A DNA stretch of 64,000 nt from Epiperipatus broadwayi (lineage: Eukaryota > Onychophora > Udeonychophora > Euonychophora > Peripatidae), in NCBI GenBank assembly GCA_028023455.1, contig JAQFVV010006469.1, positions 806,001-870,000 on the forward strand. The letters are read 5' to 3'. This document shows, in pieces, positions 1-13,094 of this stretch. Made by a program: the position numbers and the translations under genes. The notes below the pieces were generated by a model. The model was given only the letters and a program-made list of their open reading frames with translations, ran no database searches and was not told the DNA's origin. Each line of letters starts with the position of its first letter. Position 1 is the stretch's first letter.

Positions 1-414
1 AGCAAAAATAAACCCCATTTACTATTGCTATTTGTTTATTACTTCAAAATATCTATGATTCCAATAGGTACCTAATTAAGAAGTAAAATAATTCAAAAAA
101 ACACTTTTGATAAAAACACATTACATACTAAACTTGTGAACAAAAAGATAAAATGTATCATTAAAAGAGTTATATGTAAGAATGCATGAAAATATATCGA
201 GCACAAACATGTCTGTGCATTGTTTTATTAAACAGATCAAAGCAAGTATGGACATGAAAAACTGTTGCATGTCCACACTTGCTCGCAGTGGGATAAGACA
301 ATATTCAATATTAGCAGAATCTATCAGTCTTGTACAGTCAGGCTTTCATAAATCATTCTAAATTGGTTTGTTTGATATATATATATATACTTATTTGTGG
401 TTTGAATTTTGAAA
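1..414. other. AT-rich sequence, no gene seen
   Basis: I see no coding region here. The only structure is a short perfect-looking hairpin at 241-283, listed separately, and a (TA) run at 378-390. Confidence 0.5.
241..283. repeat. 16-bp stem hairpin
   Basis: The arm AGCAAGTATGGACATG (241-256) pairs with CATGTCCACACTTGCT (268-283) at 15 of 16 positions around an 11-base loop. The flanks do not extend the stem, so it is short for a microRNA precursor. It may be a remnant of a transposon end. Function is unknown. Confidence 0.5.
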
Positions 415-416
415 TA

Positions 417-1475
417 CACCTGGGTCTCGTTTTATGCGGATTATTTGAATGCGATTTTGAAGTTATGTGATTCATGTTTCTTCTTAATATATTTCATATT
501 TCACTATATTTATTAGATATCAAGAAATTTAAATTATTAATAACTTATTTTGACTTGAAATACTTTTTTTTTCAAAAATATAATGTTATATTAGCAGTTA
601 ACGTGAATATGGCCTGAAGCTATATTTAGAATAAATAACCTACTTATACTAATGAGTAAATAATAATAATAGATTTATACTTACATATAAAAATATCACA
701 ATAAATATTTAAAAATTTTAAACTTTTAAAATGTATTTTGTTAGGTATAACAGAAATAAATAATGTAGATTTTTAAAATAAATAACGAAGATTTTATTGA
801 TTTTATAAACTGAAAATAATATTTTTAATGATAATGTATAATCTTTTTGTTTTGATTGCGAACCTCATTTTTTAAATATAGAAACAAAATGTGAACTTTT
901 AAAATTTATTTCAGTAGTAAAAACAATTATCAACAGAAAACCATTAACACAGCTCAAGATTGAAATTGGCACTAGTTGTGTAAATGGGATGGAGCAGAAT
1001 ATGATAAAAATTAGAGTGGGGAATAAAAAATAAAGTGGCTAACAAGTTTCTCTGGGCATAATTGCTGAGAGAATCTTGACTTCATTCAAGAAGAAGCTAC
1101 ATCACATCACATCGATGAATCTGATTTCTTACCAGTTGACAAACGAATCGCACATTCGAAAATAGTGATAATGATTAAGTGTGAAAAAAATGTCAAATTA
1201 AATACTGTAGTTAATAAACAAAAAGTAAAAAAAGTTTGTCTTGTACCAAATTTTTTCAAATATTTGATATTTTTTATTAGTCATAGTTTATTTCCTTATT
1301 TTTTTAATGCAAATTTTAAAGTAATTTTTCCTTGTCGCTTTGCTTTTATGCGAATTCTGAAAATTACAGACCCTATCCCCCATTTTTTAAGGTAAGTTAA
1401 GTCTATTTTTGTGTGGTTTTTTTTAATGTGGGTTTTCTGTGGAACCTATCTACCACATAAAATGAGACCCAGGTG
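417..1475. mobile_element. Tc1/mariner-type element, non-autonomous
   Basis: The two ends are inverted repeats: the left begins CACCTGGGTCTCGTTTTATG at 417, and the right end, read on the minus strand from 1475, gives the same sequence with G to A at one position. A TA dinucleotide flanks each side (415-416 and 1476-1477), the target duplication of the Tc1/mariner/IS630 superfamily. The element is about 1.06 kb. I find no transposase inside, so it was probably mobilised in trans. A diverged inverted relative of positions about 495-670 lies at 42120-42410. Confidence 0.72.
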
Positions 1476-1629
1476 TATAATTATTTATTGAGGAGCAGTA
1501 TTACAAAAAAGAAAATCAGAGAACACGGTTTATTTATTCGAGTTTCACGTAACTACATAATTTATTGTTTTTGCTTTTTATCATAGGGTCTGTAAAATTG
1601 TTTGTTAATAAAAGTTTTATTTCTTACAA

Positions 1630-2838
1630 TAATAATATGACTGAACCAAAAAAAATGCTAACAGTACAGCTTGGAATATTTGAAGCTAGGATTTGTCCCG
1701 TTAAACAAACATTTACCGATGTGCTTCATATGCAAAAAAGTTTTTAGCAACGGTGCTATGAAACCATCAAAACTAGCAGATCACTTGAACAGAATTCACC
1801 CTGACAAAAAAGAAAAAAATAAGTCATACTTTAATCATTTAAAGATAAAATTATGAAAAGAACTAAGATAGATAATGTTTGTTTCATCATCGAAGCAAAA
1901 TCCAAGAAGAAAACAACTTGCTGTACATCAACCACTTGGAGGCTCCTCACTTAGATTTCAAAACTAGGTTCAAAGGTATTCTATCATTGGAAATACTGGA
2001 CTGGGTAATAAAAAACCATACACTACTACTGCAGAAACAAATATAATTTTGCAAGATGAGCTGTTAACCATCAGCATGAATGTGGATTTCAAGATACAAT
2101 TCAAACAGGATTATCAAAAGTTTTGGCTGCAACAAGATATTCCACTTCTATACCTGGTTCTATGGACTATTGTACAAAAGCATATACTGGCATTTCCATC
2201 ATCGTATCTAGTAAAGGCTTCAGTGTAGTTTTAAACTTACTTCAGAACAGACATTGATTGCATATCACTGAATGAGAAGATTTGAGAACACAACTAATTT
2301 AAAACTGGACATAGATAAATTGTTGACAGATCACCAAGTTGACTCATCTTATTAAATTCAGTTTTCCAAGCTAATTTATTTGGTATTCTTATTTTTATAA
2401 TTCTGATTAAAATCTTTCTTTGTTATAATTAGTTTAATGTTTAATTCTGTCTGAATATGTTGATTTTTTTTATTTCATTTTTATGTTTAATAAAGTGATT
2501 TCAGTATTTATATTTATTTTGAATTTACATATTTATTTCATAAATGTCAAAAATTAAAAAAAAACTCTGCTTTTATTTTTTTGCTTTAAGTTTCGTTAGT
2601 ATAGGTTTCGATATTAAATGTTGTGCAAGATAATGCCATATTCCGTAGTCCTTTTATCTTTTTCAATCATTAATTACAAATAATTAAAGTGAAAAGTTTG
2701 ATATCTAGTGAAATGTTTAATATCGAGTACTGTACAAGTTTATTAATTTGAGTAAGTAAAATAAATAACTAGGCAGTCGATGGTTTTAAAAGTTTTTGGT
2801 AAAGGGGTCTGCGACTAAAAAAAGTTTGGGAACTCTTG
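1630..2838 (+). pseudogene. decayed hAT transposase (ZBED5/SCAND3-like), 5' end missing
   Basis: A BED-type zinc finger is readable at about 1690-1850 (C-x2-C then H-x4-H, in the context CFICKKVFSNGAMKPSKLA). After stops and frameshifts, a C-terminal stretch at about 2035-2225 still reads like the end of these transposases, including the FPSSYLVK segment that corresponds to the hATC dimerisation motif. At 2779-2838 the sequence ends in GTTTGGGAACTCTTG, which reversed is the AAGAGTTCCCAAAC type terminus of hAT elements. The central catalytic region is deleted and I cannot find the left terminus. The element is dead; domain assignment is secure, exact limits are not. Confidence 0.66.
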
Positions 2839-2846
2839 TTTTAGAT

Positions 2847-5800
2847 TAAAGAATTGTCACAGATAAGTCACGTAATATGCCATTTTAATAAAAAAATTTA
2901 AAAGGATGTAATAAACTTGTTGTAATTTTTTTAAAAAATAAATTTACCTATTGATTTGTACAAATTCTGAAGAAATAAAAAAATATATATATATTTTTTT
3001 AAAAAATATTAAAATCTTATCTTTTTTTAATTTTGAACAGGTAATGACTATATTTTTCCAGTTTTATTACACTCAGTGGTATTTTATCTTTTTGATAGTA
3101 TAAAGTATATGATTTTTCCATAATACTAATTGAAGTTGTCTTAAAAATTGGGTCTTATATCAATTCTTCAAAATCCAATATGACTGCCATTTTCTTGAAA
3201 TAGTTAAATGATGTTAAAAAAACTGATGTAAAAATATATAAAATATAAATGCGTATGAGTTTATTTCATGTTCTTATAAATTTTAAATTCTAAGCTTTTA
3301 TTCCTCATCATTTGTTAAAACAGATGCAGTGATTAGCATATTAATCCAGTGTGTTCATAATTTTGATTTTAAATATAGCCTGAAAAAAAAATAGATTTTT
3401 TTTTTTTTTTAAAGTCAGCCCATAGCTAATCTAGTTAGTCATTTATTGTAAGTTGGTATATAGAATATTTAGCTATTTTCACTAAAGGAATAAAACAAGA
3501 ATAAAAAAACTGCTTAAAACTATTAGTTAGCTCAAGGAGTAATCTATTTCTGTCCATTGTTTTTTTTTTTAATGATACTGGGAAAAACCTTTGATTTGTA
3601 GTGAGTTATTAAAAAGTCTATCATCTTTTTATCTACTAAGTATTAGAATTTCAGAAACAATTGGCATATGATTTTTTAAGAAGAAAACATGGTAGTTGTG
3701 ACATGAGAATATATCATATCCTTTATGATGAATCCATTAGAGGTTTTTAAAATTTAAGTTCTATAACAGAAATTCGTATTTTTATCTTCTCTCACTTTAT
3801 TTATATCAAACATATTTCTAAATATACATATATATAAGAGAGAAAAAATTTCTTCTTTACATAAAATTTCTCATAATATCAGTCCAACTTAATAGTTTCT
3901 GGAATTAATTTTGTCCACCAAGAAAAAAAAAATTTTTTTCTTTGTGATTTTGCTTCATTTGTTTATTAGAAAAAAGCTTTATGATATAATTATAATGGAT
4001 CTGTCTACCATGTCTATGATCTAGGTTTGAATTTAGGCTGCTTAAAAGTTAATTAATGTTGCTTTTAATTAGATTGAAGGTTTTTTTTTTAAACTAACAA
4101 TTTATATAACTCAATCATTAGTTATTGATTGGAAATGGTTGTCTTAAATAGAGGGTAATTTAAGTAATAATGGAATACTGTTCCAAGTCTATCATTCCCT
4201 TCCCCACCAATTGGCAAACTAATGTGTAATGCTTTCTAAATTTCACTGTTCCATTATGGGGGAGGGGGGATAGATTTTTTTCTCTGCAGTAGATTATTTA
4301 AAGACTGTCTAATGTTTTATCATGCACTAAAATTGCTTCCATAGTAAAAATACTTTATTACAAATAAAAACATTTTATTAAAGTGTAAAGATCATCTCTC
4401 ACAATCGGTATTTTATGTAAGAGTAAGGTAAAAACTTACAATTATATTCCTATATATTACTACTTCCAATGAGCTACTAGATAAAGATTAAAACTGAGCT
4501 ATAAATTGTTTTAAAATCTTTATAATCGCAAAGCAAAAGATTTCTGTTGTGTGTCTACAGCGACAATTCTTCCATCGATCACATTATATGACCGCTAATT
4601 CACAATTAGTACCATATGAATTTACAGATGTGTAAGTTTATGCAGACATATATACTTTGAATTCGTTTTATGTGAATTTAAACTAATTCCAAAAACAAAT
4701 GCCAGTATAGAGTTTTCTTTCTTTCCTTTTTTTTTTTGTAATATATTGATTTCAACTTAGATCTTAAACCTCATAAATTTCGACAAATTGTGACAAACTA
4801 CGTTGGACGTTTATATCTTTCCTAAATTACATCAACTACGGAAGGATTTATTTTCTTTTGCCTCACAAGAATTAAATATTACTTTTTCATCTGTAATGTT
4901 TCACTATTGTAATACATAAATAACTTTCATTAGAAAATTTATAAGAAAACAAGAATTGATTTTCGATCTCTAAATATTGATAACAAAAGATAGATAATAT
5001 TTTGTCTTTAATCATAAATTATTTTGAAAAGTTATATTTATTATAACACTAAAATATATTTGTAAAGGCCTAATGAATAAAAGCTTTACCATATAAATTA
5101 ATTAAAATAATGTATGTAAAAATCTTAGTATTTAGACTTATTTTATTACAATAGATATTTGTAAAAAGACTAGCGACATAATAGCTTGTACATCTATCTG
5201 CTATATCTAGGTATCGTTCTGATTTTAAAACTGTGCTGGAAATAATTGAATTTTTTTTTAGATTTTAATCAGGCTTAGAATTTTCTTTGCAGATATTGAA
5301 CTACATCAATCCGGTTAACAATTCAATATTGGTCAGTCAATAGATATTTATCTAGTTTTAGCTTGAAAGAAACAAGGCTGGAAACGAAGTTCTGTGACTA
5401 ATGTCTTTTTTCTCGCTGTTGTTCTGTATACTGTTAGAAAAATTTTAGCTGTTATTTAAAAATAGTTTTACCGCTATCTATATTTATATATACATATGTA
5501 TGTCTATGTCGAATATCCATCTTAAAGTAAGTTTATTGCCTTTGAAGAATTTCTTAGCAACTATATTCATATCATTTCCTTTTCTCCCAAGCAATATTTA
5601 CTTAAAAGTCACGTGATTTATTCCACTTCGATATACATTTTTGTAATCGTTTTTTTTTAAAGTAAATTTTTAATTGAGCAAGAAATTGTGTAATAAGTTA
5701 GTGCTCCTTGAATATTGGAAATTGTATTTTCCTTTAGTTCAAACTAACTGGGACAACTATTCTAGTATGCTCATAGGTGTTAAAATCTGGAATGCACCTG

Positions 5801-6340
5801 AAGATGCTTAACAAAATAAATATGTAGAATGTAAGGAATGGTCTGCTCATTTTATATTGAATAACGATTAAAAATTTTACAGCATATATTATTATATTCA
5901 TTCTAATTGCAAATTAATACTTTTGACATATAAACGTGATAGTAAGTGTACCTACTAGCATGAGAATACAAACAGGATTCTTTTTTTACCTTTCGTGGTA
6001 TGCTTGGTATTATGCTGTTCATCTAAATACAATATGCATAACGATTGCGTATTAATTCATTCGTATTCCAAAATGAAATCAGATCACATTGTAAATGCAA
6101 TTTGGTAAGTGTTTAAACCTTCAGTGATCTGCTGGTACTACAACCAAAATAAACATTTGTATGAGAGGAATATGTTCCCTATAAAGTGCATTTCACATAT
6201 TCTAATTGTGCTTAATATTTTTTGTATATAAGTACGTAAGCACACCCACATTTAATAATTTTAAGTAAATAACGAGAGTAATTAGAAATTCAAATTCTCT
6301 CTAATTACATATAAAATTCAATATGTACATTATATTTGTC
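2847..6340. other. AT-rich sequence, no gene seen
   Basis: I see only AT-rich DNA with homopolymer runs. A weak tRNA-like B-box (TAGGTTTGAATTTAGG, 4023-4038) hints at an old SINE, but no A-box or second copy supports it. Confidence 0.5.
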
Positions 6341-6344
6341 AAGT

Positions 6345-6450
6345 GTTGTTTGCTGAGAGGTCAGCCCAGCAGCTTTGCAAGCAAGCAGTTGCTTGCAGAC
6401 AGTTGTCGCGGGTTCACTTCCGGTCGATGCTTTGACATATGGGGAAAAAA
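6345..6450 (+). repeat. tRNA-derived SINE relic, family B
   Basis: A locally GC-rich segment contains a B-box-like GGGTTCACTTCC (6409-6420). It aligns with the reverse complement of 14515-14600: both contain GGTCAG, then the GCTT-CAAGCA-GTTG-block, then CAGTTGTC-C-GGGTT, then GATGCT-TGACA. Two copies in opposite orientation plus a pol III-like box argue for a SINE. The source tRNA cannot be named. Confidence 0.55.
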
Positions 6451-6489
6451 TACAACTAGAGTAAGTAAATAAATTTTATAAAGTATGAT

Positions 6490-7021
6490 TATTTTTATAT
6501 AAATAACTTTATTGAAATACATATGTAAAAATGATACAATTGTAAATAAAATAAAAGTAATCCATGTTGCTCAGGCAACCAGATGATCTGATGTGTTACT
6601 GGTGTTGTTTAATCTAGCTTAATCAGGCTCCATGTGTTGTTAAATAAAAATCTAGACAAGATGATACTGTCCTTATGGTGAAATTTCTTCAACTTAGAAA
6701 TGAATATGCCTTCAGGCTTGGGATGAAGAATGGTGAACTTGTTTCAACATCTGGCCATCCAGGTGGCATAAGTGATGATGGTCGAAAGTCTTGAGATGAT
6801 ATAATCCCTGGACAGAAGCAGCTCTTGATATCTAATATTTTGTTCAGAGAAATGTGGCAGTTGTGAGAAATGAATGTTCTGATTTTGTCATATGCTGGGC
6901 AATCATTTATCATGTGGTCAAAGGTTTCAGAGGTTCTGTGGCAGTTGTGACACATAGGATATATGTTCTTGAAGAATCTCCTGATTATAATAGCTATTTT
7001 TATGAATTTAAACATGTTCAT
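6490..7021 (-). pseudogene. LINE 3' end with zinc knuckle, relic A
   Basis: The minus strand encodes about 110 residues (6689-7021) with the knuckle CHNCHRTSETFDHMINDC, spacing C-x2-C-x8-H-x4-C, near residue 24-41. Such a motif closes the reverse transcriptase ORF in many LINEs. Downstream on the same strand the sequence becomes AT-rich with an AATAAA-type signal (about 6505), consistent with a LINE 3' untranslated region. No RT catalytic motif remains. The same knuckle spacing recurs in the LINE relic at 47.35-48.96 kb. The clade is not determined. Confidence 0.6.
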
Positions 7022-7539
7022 ATTTGATTCTGATTAGTTTGAATTAGATAAAAGTTGCTACTATAAATAAATTCTATCAAAGTTTTATATATAATATCAA
7101 TCTTAATTGCGTCAATTATTACTGCCATCCTAACATGTCCCCAAATGGATTGCATAATTTCTCTGGATTGTGGATATTAACTAGCATATGGGTGTAAAAA
7201 GCATATATTTGGATTGAGTTACAAAAACAAACCAAATGGATTAATATAAAAAAAAATATTTAACAATTTATTAATAATGTATAAATAAAACTGATACTTA
7301 TGTAATCGCAACTATCAATACATGTACAAAATTATTACAGTAACAAGATATTTTAAGTTTAAGCTATGGTTAAAGTTTAACACCTTATAGCATTTTTAAT
7401 ATAAAATCTTATCATGTTAAATAGGGAAATCATCACAAACATGGTTTTTTCAGGTATTGTTTTTTTTTAATATTTTACTGTTATATTCCTTAGTTTTTCC
7501 AATGATGATCTTCTTGCAGATTGGTGATCTTAGAGAGAG

Positions 7540-7921
7540 TAACAGCAGAACTAGTGACATTCTATGAGGTATAATATGATAAAATTTGAGTCATTTGTAT
7601 GGCATTATCTATTTCTTCCTTTTTTTCTTTAAGGCACTACAGAGGTAGGCCATTGTATGAGCTGCTTTTTCGATCTTATTTATGGATCTCTGAATTTCCA
7701 GTTGACTAGTGCAGGTTTTGGTTATCTAGACACACATGGTAGATGACTTTCTTCTCAATAAAATCATTATATTGACTGTTTGTAACTGGAGTATTGAAAA
7801 ATACTTTAAATGCAGTCAACAAATAAATTACTGTTAAAACCACTTTTAACCATTTGGCATGGATCATGGATAACGAAAACATGGCTTCAAAAATAGACAA
7901 CACTGGCATGCAAAGCAACAT
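7540..7921 (-). pseudogene. possible upstream part of LINE relic A
   Basis: The minus strand has a 71-residue open stretch (7706-7921) that continues, past stops, into a hydrophilic segment to about 7540. Its position 0.5 kb upstream of the zinc-knuckle relic, on the same strand, suggests more of the same LINE. I recognise no motif in it, so this is positional inference. Confidence 0.22.
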
Positions 7922-8773
7922 GACATCAGACTTCTATACTTCTGGAGTTAGAATACTACTAATAATAATTGCTAATTGCTTGTTTCAGACCCATTTATAC
8001 CTATTTGATGTTGTTCAAACAATAAGCTTTTAAACAATATATAATATCACTGCTGAGAGCATCATTATAACAACATATTTTTTAAAAAACACCCTTTTTA
8101 TCCTCTTCAAAACATGTTGAGGACCAAATTTTATGTAGATTATATCATGTTCTTTATGAATAAAAGAAGAGAAAAAAAATAGCTTGTCTCTTTTTCTCTT
8201 TTTTTATTTACATTTCCTTACACAGGAAAAAGAAAATTTCTCTGCAAATTTTTACATTATTCCAAAATTTTAATTTTATATTTAACTTTGCCATTCATTT
8301 TTATTATAAAATGGACAAGTTGTTTAATTAAAACTTCCATTTGAAAGTCAAAGTAAACAAGATTCAAATTTAGATTTTTTTTTTAAAAAAAATAGCATTT
8401 CAAATTCTTTTCCTTATCAAAAGCATTTTTCTTTCTTCATTTACAATGTAATTTATCATTCTCTTAATCTTTTAATAATATACATAAATTTATTTTTCTC
8501 CTAATCTTTAAGCATTTTTATACTTATATTTTTTAAGTGACATATACTCACATGTAAATGTCAGTTTGTATATCTATTGGTCAATTCACTTTTTTTTCTC
8601 TGCACTGTAGCATAATCATTGTTATAGCTACAATATATATGTAAAGAAAGGGAGTAAATGCAATAATTTTATCTAATTACAATAAAAATATCTTTTAAAT
8701 AATAATACTAAGCTAAAATAAACAATTTCTAAATAGCCTACTGTATATCAAAAATCTCTCCATAAGACCTTTC
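7922..8773. other. AT-rich sequence, nothing seen
   Basis: No coding, RNA or repeat feature that I can support. Confidence 0.5.
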
Positions 8774-8781
8774 CTATATGT
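8774..8781. repeat. left target-site duplication of hAT 1
   Basis: CTATATGT, matched by CTATAGGT on the right with one substitution. Confidence 0.8.
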
Positions 8782-11700
8782 CAGAGGTGGCCAAGACATT
8801 GACTGTAGTTGACCAGTTGACCACAAGATCTCTGAAAGTTGACTGTGAAGCTGACATAAACATTGACAAATTACAGTGATAAATTCAGAGCTGATTTGAA
8901 TATAAAAAATAATAAAAAATAAAGTAAAAATTCGAAATTATTTTCATTTAAAAATATTTAAATTTAAAATAATACTTGTTGTTATTGTCAATCTCAAAAA
9001 TAAACCCAGGTTGGAAAAAGCTGAAAGGAATTAAATTATTTTTGTGTAAATCTAGAGTAAATTCTTAGAAATATTTAATTGATATTTTCTTGAGAAGAAA
9101 TGAAAATAACTTGTCCTGGAGAAACAAGGATTTTAATGAACTGATTTTAAAACAAAGAAGTTGTGAACTTTTTAAAACACTTCATCTAGCTAGCAAATAA
9201 TCCCCAAGGAGATTTAAAAAGAAAACAGGACTTTTTCCTATCTATGAAAGAAAATAGGTGTCAAAGCAAGAAACAAACTTTATGTCTAATTATTGTAAAG
9301 ACTGTTAGCAGAGAAAATGTGGGGATTTTCCAAGGTACAGAAATAGAGGACTTTTGTAAAATATTTTTATTGTTATGTATTTTATTCCCTCTAGAAAATT
9401 TTTGATACCATATTAAGAGGGGTATGTATATTTTAAATTTCCTTACTCATATTTACTTATTAATTATACAAGTGAATCAAAAAATACAAAAAACAAAAAT
9501 TTTATAAAAATCAAAAAATAAATTCAGGATTTATTATATTTTGGTAAAAATATTGATTGATTAACTTTAATTTTGTATAAGTTATAAAGCCATGTTTAAT
9601 TACTCCAGAAAAAAGAGAACAGAAAGAAAAATAAATATAGAAAGGTATTTTAAGTAAAGAGCAATGAAAAAAGATTGCTGAAGAATAAAATAAAATGGGA
9701 ATTGTAATTCAGTAAATGTCTGTTAGCTTAATTGTGGAAAAAAGATAGCATTGTTTAATTGAAGCAGAAAGTATTTTTAAAACGAATTAAACAAAAAAGT
9801 AAAGAAGAATTAGTACAATTAATATCGAAAAGACTAATGCAAGTGAAAGGATGTATGCATGCACATAATTAAAGCTTAATAGATAATTTTGGTAAAAAAC
9901 TTAATTCTATCATGGGATAGCCTGAAGAAAAATAATGATCATTAATTATAATATTAATACCGGATATAAAACAGTGATAGATATAAATAATGTGTGCAGA
10001 AAAGTGCAGTGTGCTTTTTTACTCTTCATAAATGGTGATGCCTGCTATGTATATTGAACTTTTGAAAAAAGATCCAGAGTGAAAGCTGTCCAGAAAGTTA
10101 TAACAATTTTCCACTATGAGGGAATTGTTCCCAGAGACCATGCCTCTGTAGTACCAGTAGCCAAATTAGGTAAAAATAGATCACAGTTCTTTTCATTTGT
10201 GTAAACCTGACAAGTTCCAGTAGGATTGTGAAGAGAAATACTGTGAGTATAAATAATTTGAAAATTATTTTAACTCAGGCTTAAGAATAATAATGAATGA
10301 TGTTGGTCTATTATTAGTGGTGAATATTGGTATTTATGGAAAATAGTAATTAGAATCAAAGACTTATTGATAACATTTGAAGATGTCAAACTTTTAGAGG
10401 AGATCTGTGTTTTATGTGTTTAAAAGTTAAATATTTTTCCATCTTTACTAGTGATAATTTTCTTAAGACTTATATTATTATTTTTTTGTTATTTGTTGGC
10501 AAGTAAATATACAACAGGATTACAATGAATAAACTAAGTACAAATGTAAAAAAAATAAAAACTTATCACTATCATAAAGAATGGAGAAAGTACTGTTTTT
10601 TTTTATTATGATGAAAAACAAATGTGGATGTATTGTTTGAAGCATGCATGTGGCTTTACTGAAGAAAGCCAATGTTGAAAGACATTTTTGCACTGTTCAT
10701 AAAAATTATGAAGATGATTATCCATGAAGCACTGCATTAAGAAAAGCTAAAGTACAACAGCTAAAGACACAACTCACTATGCAACAAAATTTTTTTGTCA
10801 AGTACAATACAAACTCAAAAACTGCTATGATTGCATCATTCAAAGTTGCTGAAACTCTAATTAAATACAATAAGCCCTTTCAAGATGGACAACTATGGAA
10901 AGAAGCATTCATCAAAACTGGTGAAGTATTATTTGAAAATTTTAAGAATAAATCTGAAATAATGACTTCTATTAACAATATGTCATTATCACAAAACACA
11001 ATCATGCATAGGACAGAAGAAACTAGTCAAAATCTTGAAGAGATTTTACATAAAAACATTAACAATTGTAACTTTTTATCACTACAGTTTGACAAATCTA
11101 CTGATTATACAGGTACTGTGCAATTATGTATTTTTATTCGCATGGTTTTTGATGATATGTCAGCCACAGAAGAATTATTAACAATTATTCCAATTCAAGG
11201 AAGGACAAGAGGTCAAGATATCTAAGATTTATTCAAGAATTACATTGTACAAATGAATTTTCCAATTCACAAATTAGTATCAATAAACTGAGAGTACAAA
11301 TCCTGCAATGATTGGCAGTAAAATTGGTTTTGTTACTCTGTGTAAAAATGATAATGATATACCTAGTTTTATGGACTATCATTGTATTATACATCAGCAT
11401 GCCTTGTGTTCAAAAATATTGAAATTTAATCATGTTATGAGGGCTGCCTTCAAAAGTGTTAATAAAATAAGATCAAAAAGCTTGTTATGTCATCAATTCT
11501 GGGATTTGTTAAAGGAATGCAAGAGTGAATATAATGAATTGTTATTACATACTGACATAAGTTGAGCAAAATTTTTAATCAGGTTCAGAGAACTTCTACC
11601 ACAAATAAGATCATTTTTGGAAACTAAAGGTGATTCATGTCCAAAACTGAATGACAAAGAATGGCTTCTTGATCTTGCCTTTTTCTGTGATATTACAGAA

Positions 11701-12921
11701 AAACTAAATAACTTAAATGTAGAACTACAAGGAAAAGATAAAACAATAATAGTTATGATAAGCACTTTGAAGTCATTCAAGGAAAAATTAAGTATGCTTG
11801 TAATGCAACTGATGCATCATAAATTAAAACATTTCAAAAATATGGCTGATGAGTCTAAAAATAGAAAGAATCTAATCTACAACAAATATGTTGAAAATAT
11901 AATATTCCTCATAAAGGAATTTGAAGGAAGATTCATGGAATTTGATAAACTTGAAGATATCACTAGTTTTTTGTCTTATCCATTTAATGTTAACATCAAT
12001 ATCGAAGATATCACTATGAAATTAAATGAATTTGTACATACAGATTCAGTGGGCCTTGAAGAAGAAATAGTAAATATTAAATGTGATATACATTTAAAAT
12101 CAATGGCTTCAAATGAGAGCTTCTGGACATTAATAAGCAGGGATAAATATCCAAATATTTGGAGAGTTGCTGCATATTTCAATGCATTTTTTGGTTCAAC
12201 ATATTTGTGCGAATCAGCATTCTCATGCATGAATGTGCTAAAAACTAAACATAGGTCACAATTATTAGATCTACATTTGGAATCATGTTTAAGAATTAGT
12301 TTAAGTTCATACGAGTCAAATTTTGCCAAACTTGCCAAAACTATACATTGCCAAGTGTCATCAAAATAAACAAAAATATTTTTTTTTTACTTGTAATTTT
12401 TTTTTTTTTGTAAAATTTGCAAACTAATTTATTTTAATACAATTCTAAAACAATAATTTTCTTTTTTCTCTCTATATTTTCTTGAATTTTTTTTAAAATT
12501 CAGGACCAGCTTTAGAAAATAATTATTTATAGTAATTTTATAATTGTAATTCAATAAATATTTTATAAAGTGGCATAGACAAATTGTAATATGAGAGGGA
12601 ACTGAGGTAATTTAATAGTAGTCATAGTAAAATGTCTTCGACAGTTCGTATCTTATAGAAAAAAAATATCAGTTCATAAATATCTTCTAAAAAGGGCACC
12701 AATATTTATAAGTATCTAAAATGCCTTTATAAAAAAACACACCAATTTATAAGTACATTCTAAAAAAATCAGGACTCCAAACAGTTATTTTTTTTCATTC
12801 TGGCAAAAATAAGGTTTTTTTTCTGGTTTCCAGTTTGAAGCCCTGAAAAAAATGAAGCCACCCTCAGGTACACTTTCACCAAAAAAGTCACCCCCAATGT
12901 CTACAAGTTTGGCCATCTCTG
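8782..12921 (+). mobile_element. complete hAT transposon with TSD
   Basis: The left end reads CAGAGGTGGCCAAGACATTG from 8782; the right end read on the minus strand from 12921 is CAGAGATGGCCAAACTTG and soon also contains GACATTG. The flanks are CTATATGT (8774-8781) and CTATAGGT (12922-12929), an 8-bp target duplication with one difference, the length typical of hAT. The element is 4.14 kb: about 1.8 kb of AT-rich DNA with no recognised ORF, then a transposase pseudogene in sense. The intact ends mean it moved as a unit; the broken gene means it cannot now move itself. Confidence 0.85.
10580..12369 (+). pseudogene. hAT transposase, SCAND3/ZBED5/GTF2IRD2-like, broken
   Basis: This family cuts and pastes hAT DNA and has been domesticated repeatedly in vertebrates. 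At 10600-10730 a degenerate BED-like finger remains (only the NVERHF and TVHKNY histidine side is clear). The body follows: 10779-11225 contains LSLQFDKSTDYTG, the strand with the first catalytic Asp, then FIRMVF. A frameshift near 11290 leads to NPAMIGSKIGF and the HCIIHQHALCSK segment. An in-frame TGA at 11563-11565 coincides with loss of the usual tryptophan-rich stretch after LLLHTDI. The 11617-12369 part is intact, with WLLDLAFFCDITEKLNNLN and the C-terminal hATC block STYLCESAFSCMN. There are three stops and at least one frameshift, so it is inactive; divergence looks modest. Confidence 0.85.
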
Positions 12922-12929
12922 CTATAGGT
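12922..12929. repeat. right target-site duplication of hAT 1
   Basis: CTATAGGT, immediately after the right inverted terminus. Confidence 0.8.
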
Positions 12930-13090
12930 GAACAGTAAAAAAGAAAGTATTATTTTCTAGGTTTGCCAATTTCTGGGTGATGATAATTTAAGTGTTTTTC
13001 ATATTTGTTTTACTCTTCATTTAAAAATAATTAGAGAATGTTGAATGATTAATATTTAAGTACAAATATAATATATATATATATATACTT
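12930..13090. other. AT-rich, ends in (TA)n
   Basis: Nothing but AT-rich DNA closing in a TA run at about 13070-13086. Confidence 0.5.
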
Positions 13091-13094
13091 AAGC

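Noticed and set aside
241-283. microRNA precursor
   Set aside because: The stem is only 16 bp and the flanks do not extend it.
1165-1395. 76-codon plus-strand frame
   Set aside because: It lies inside the mariner-type element, is Phe/Lys-rich and has no transposase motif.
11976-12338. 120-codon minus-strand frame
   Set aside because: It is the shadow of the hAT transposase C-terminal region on the plus strand.
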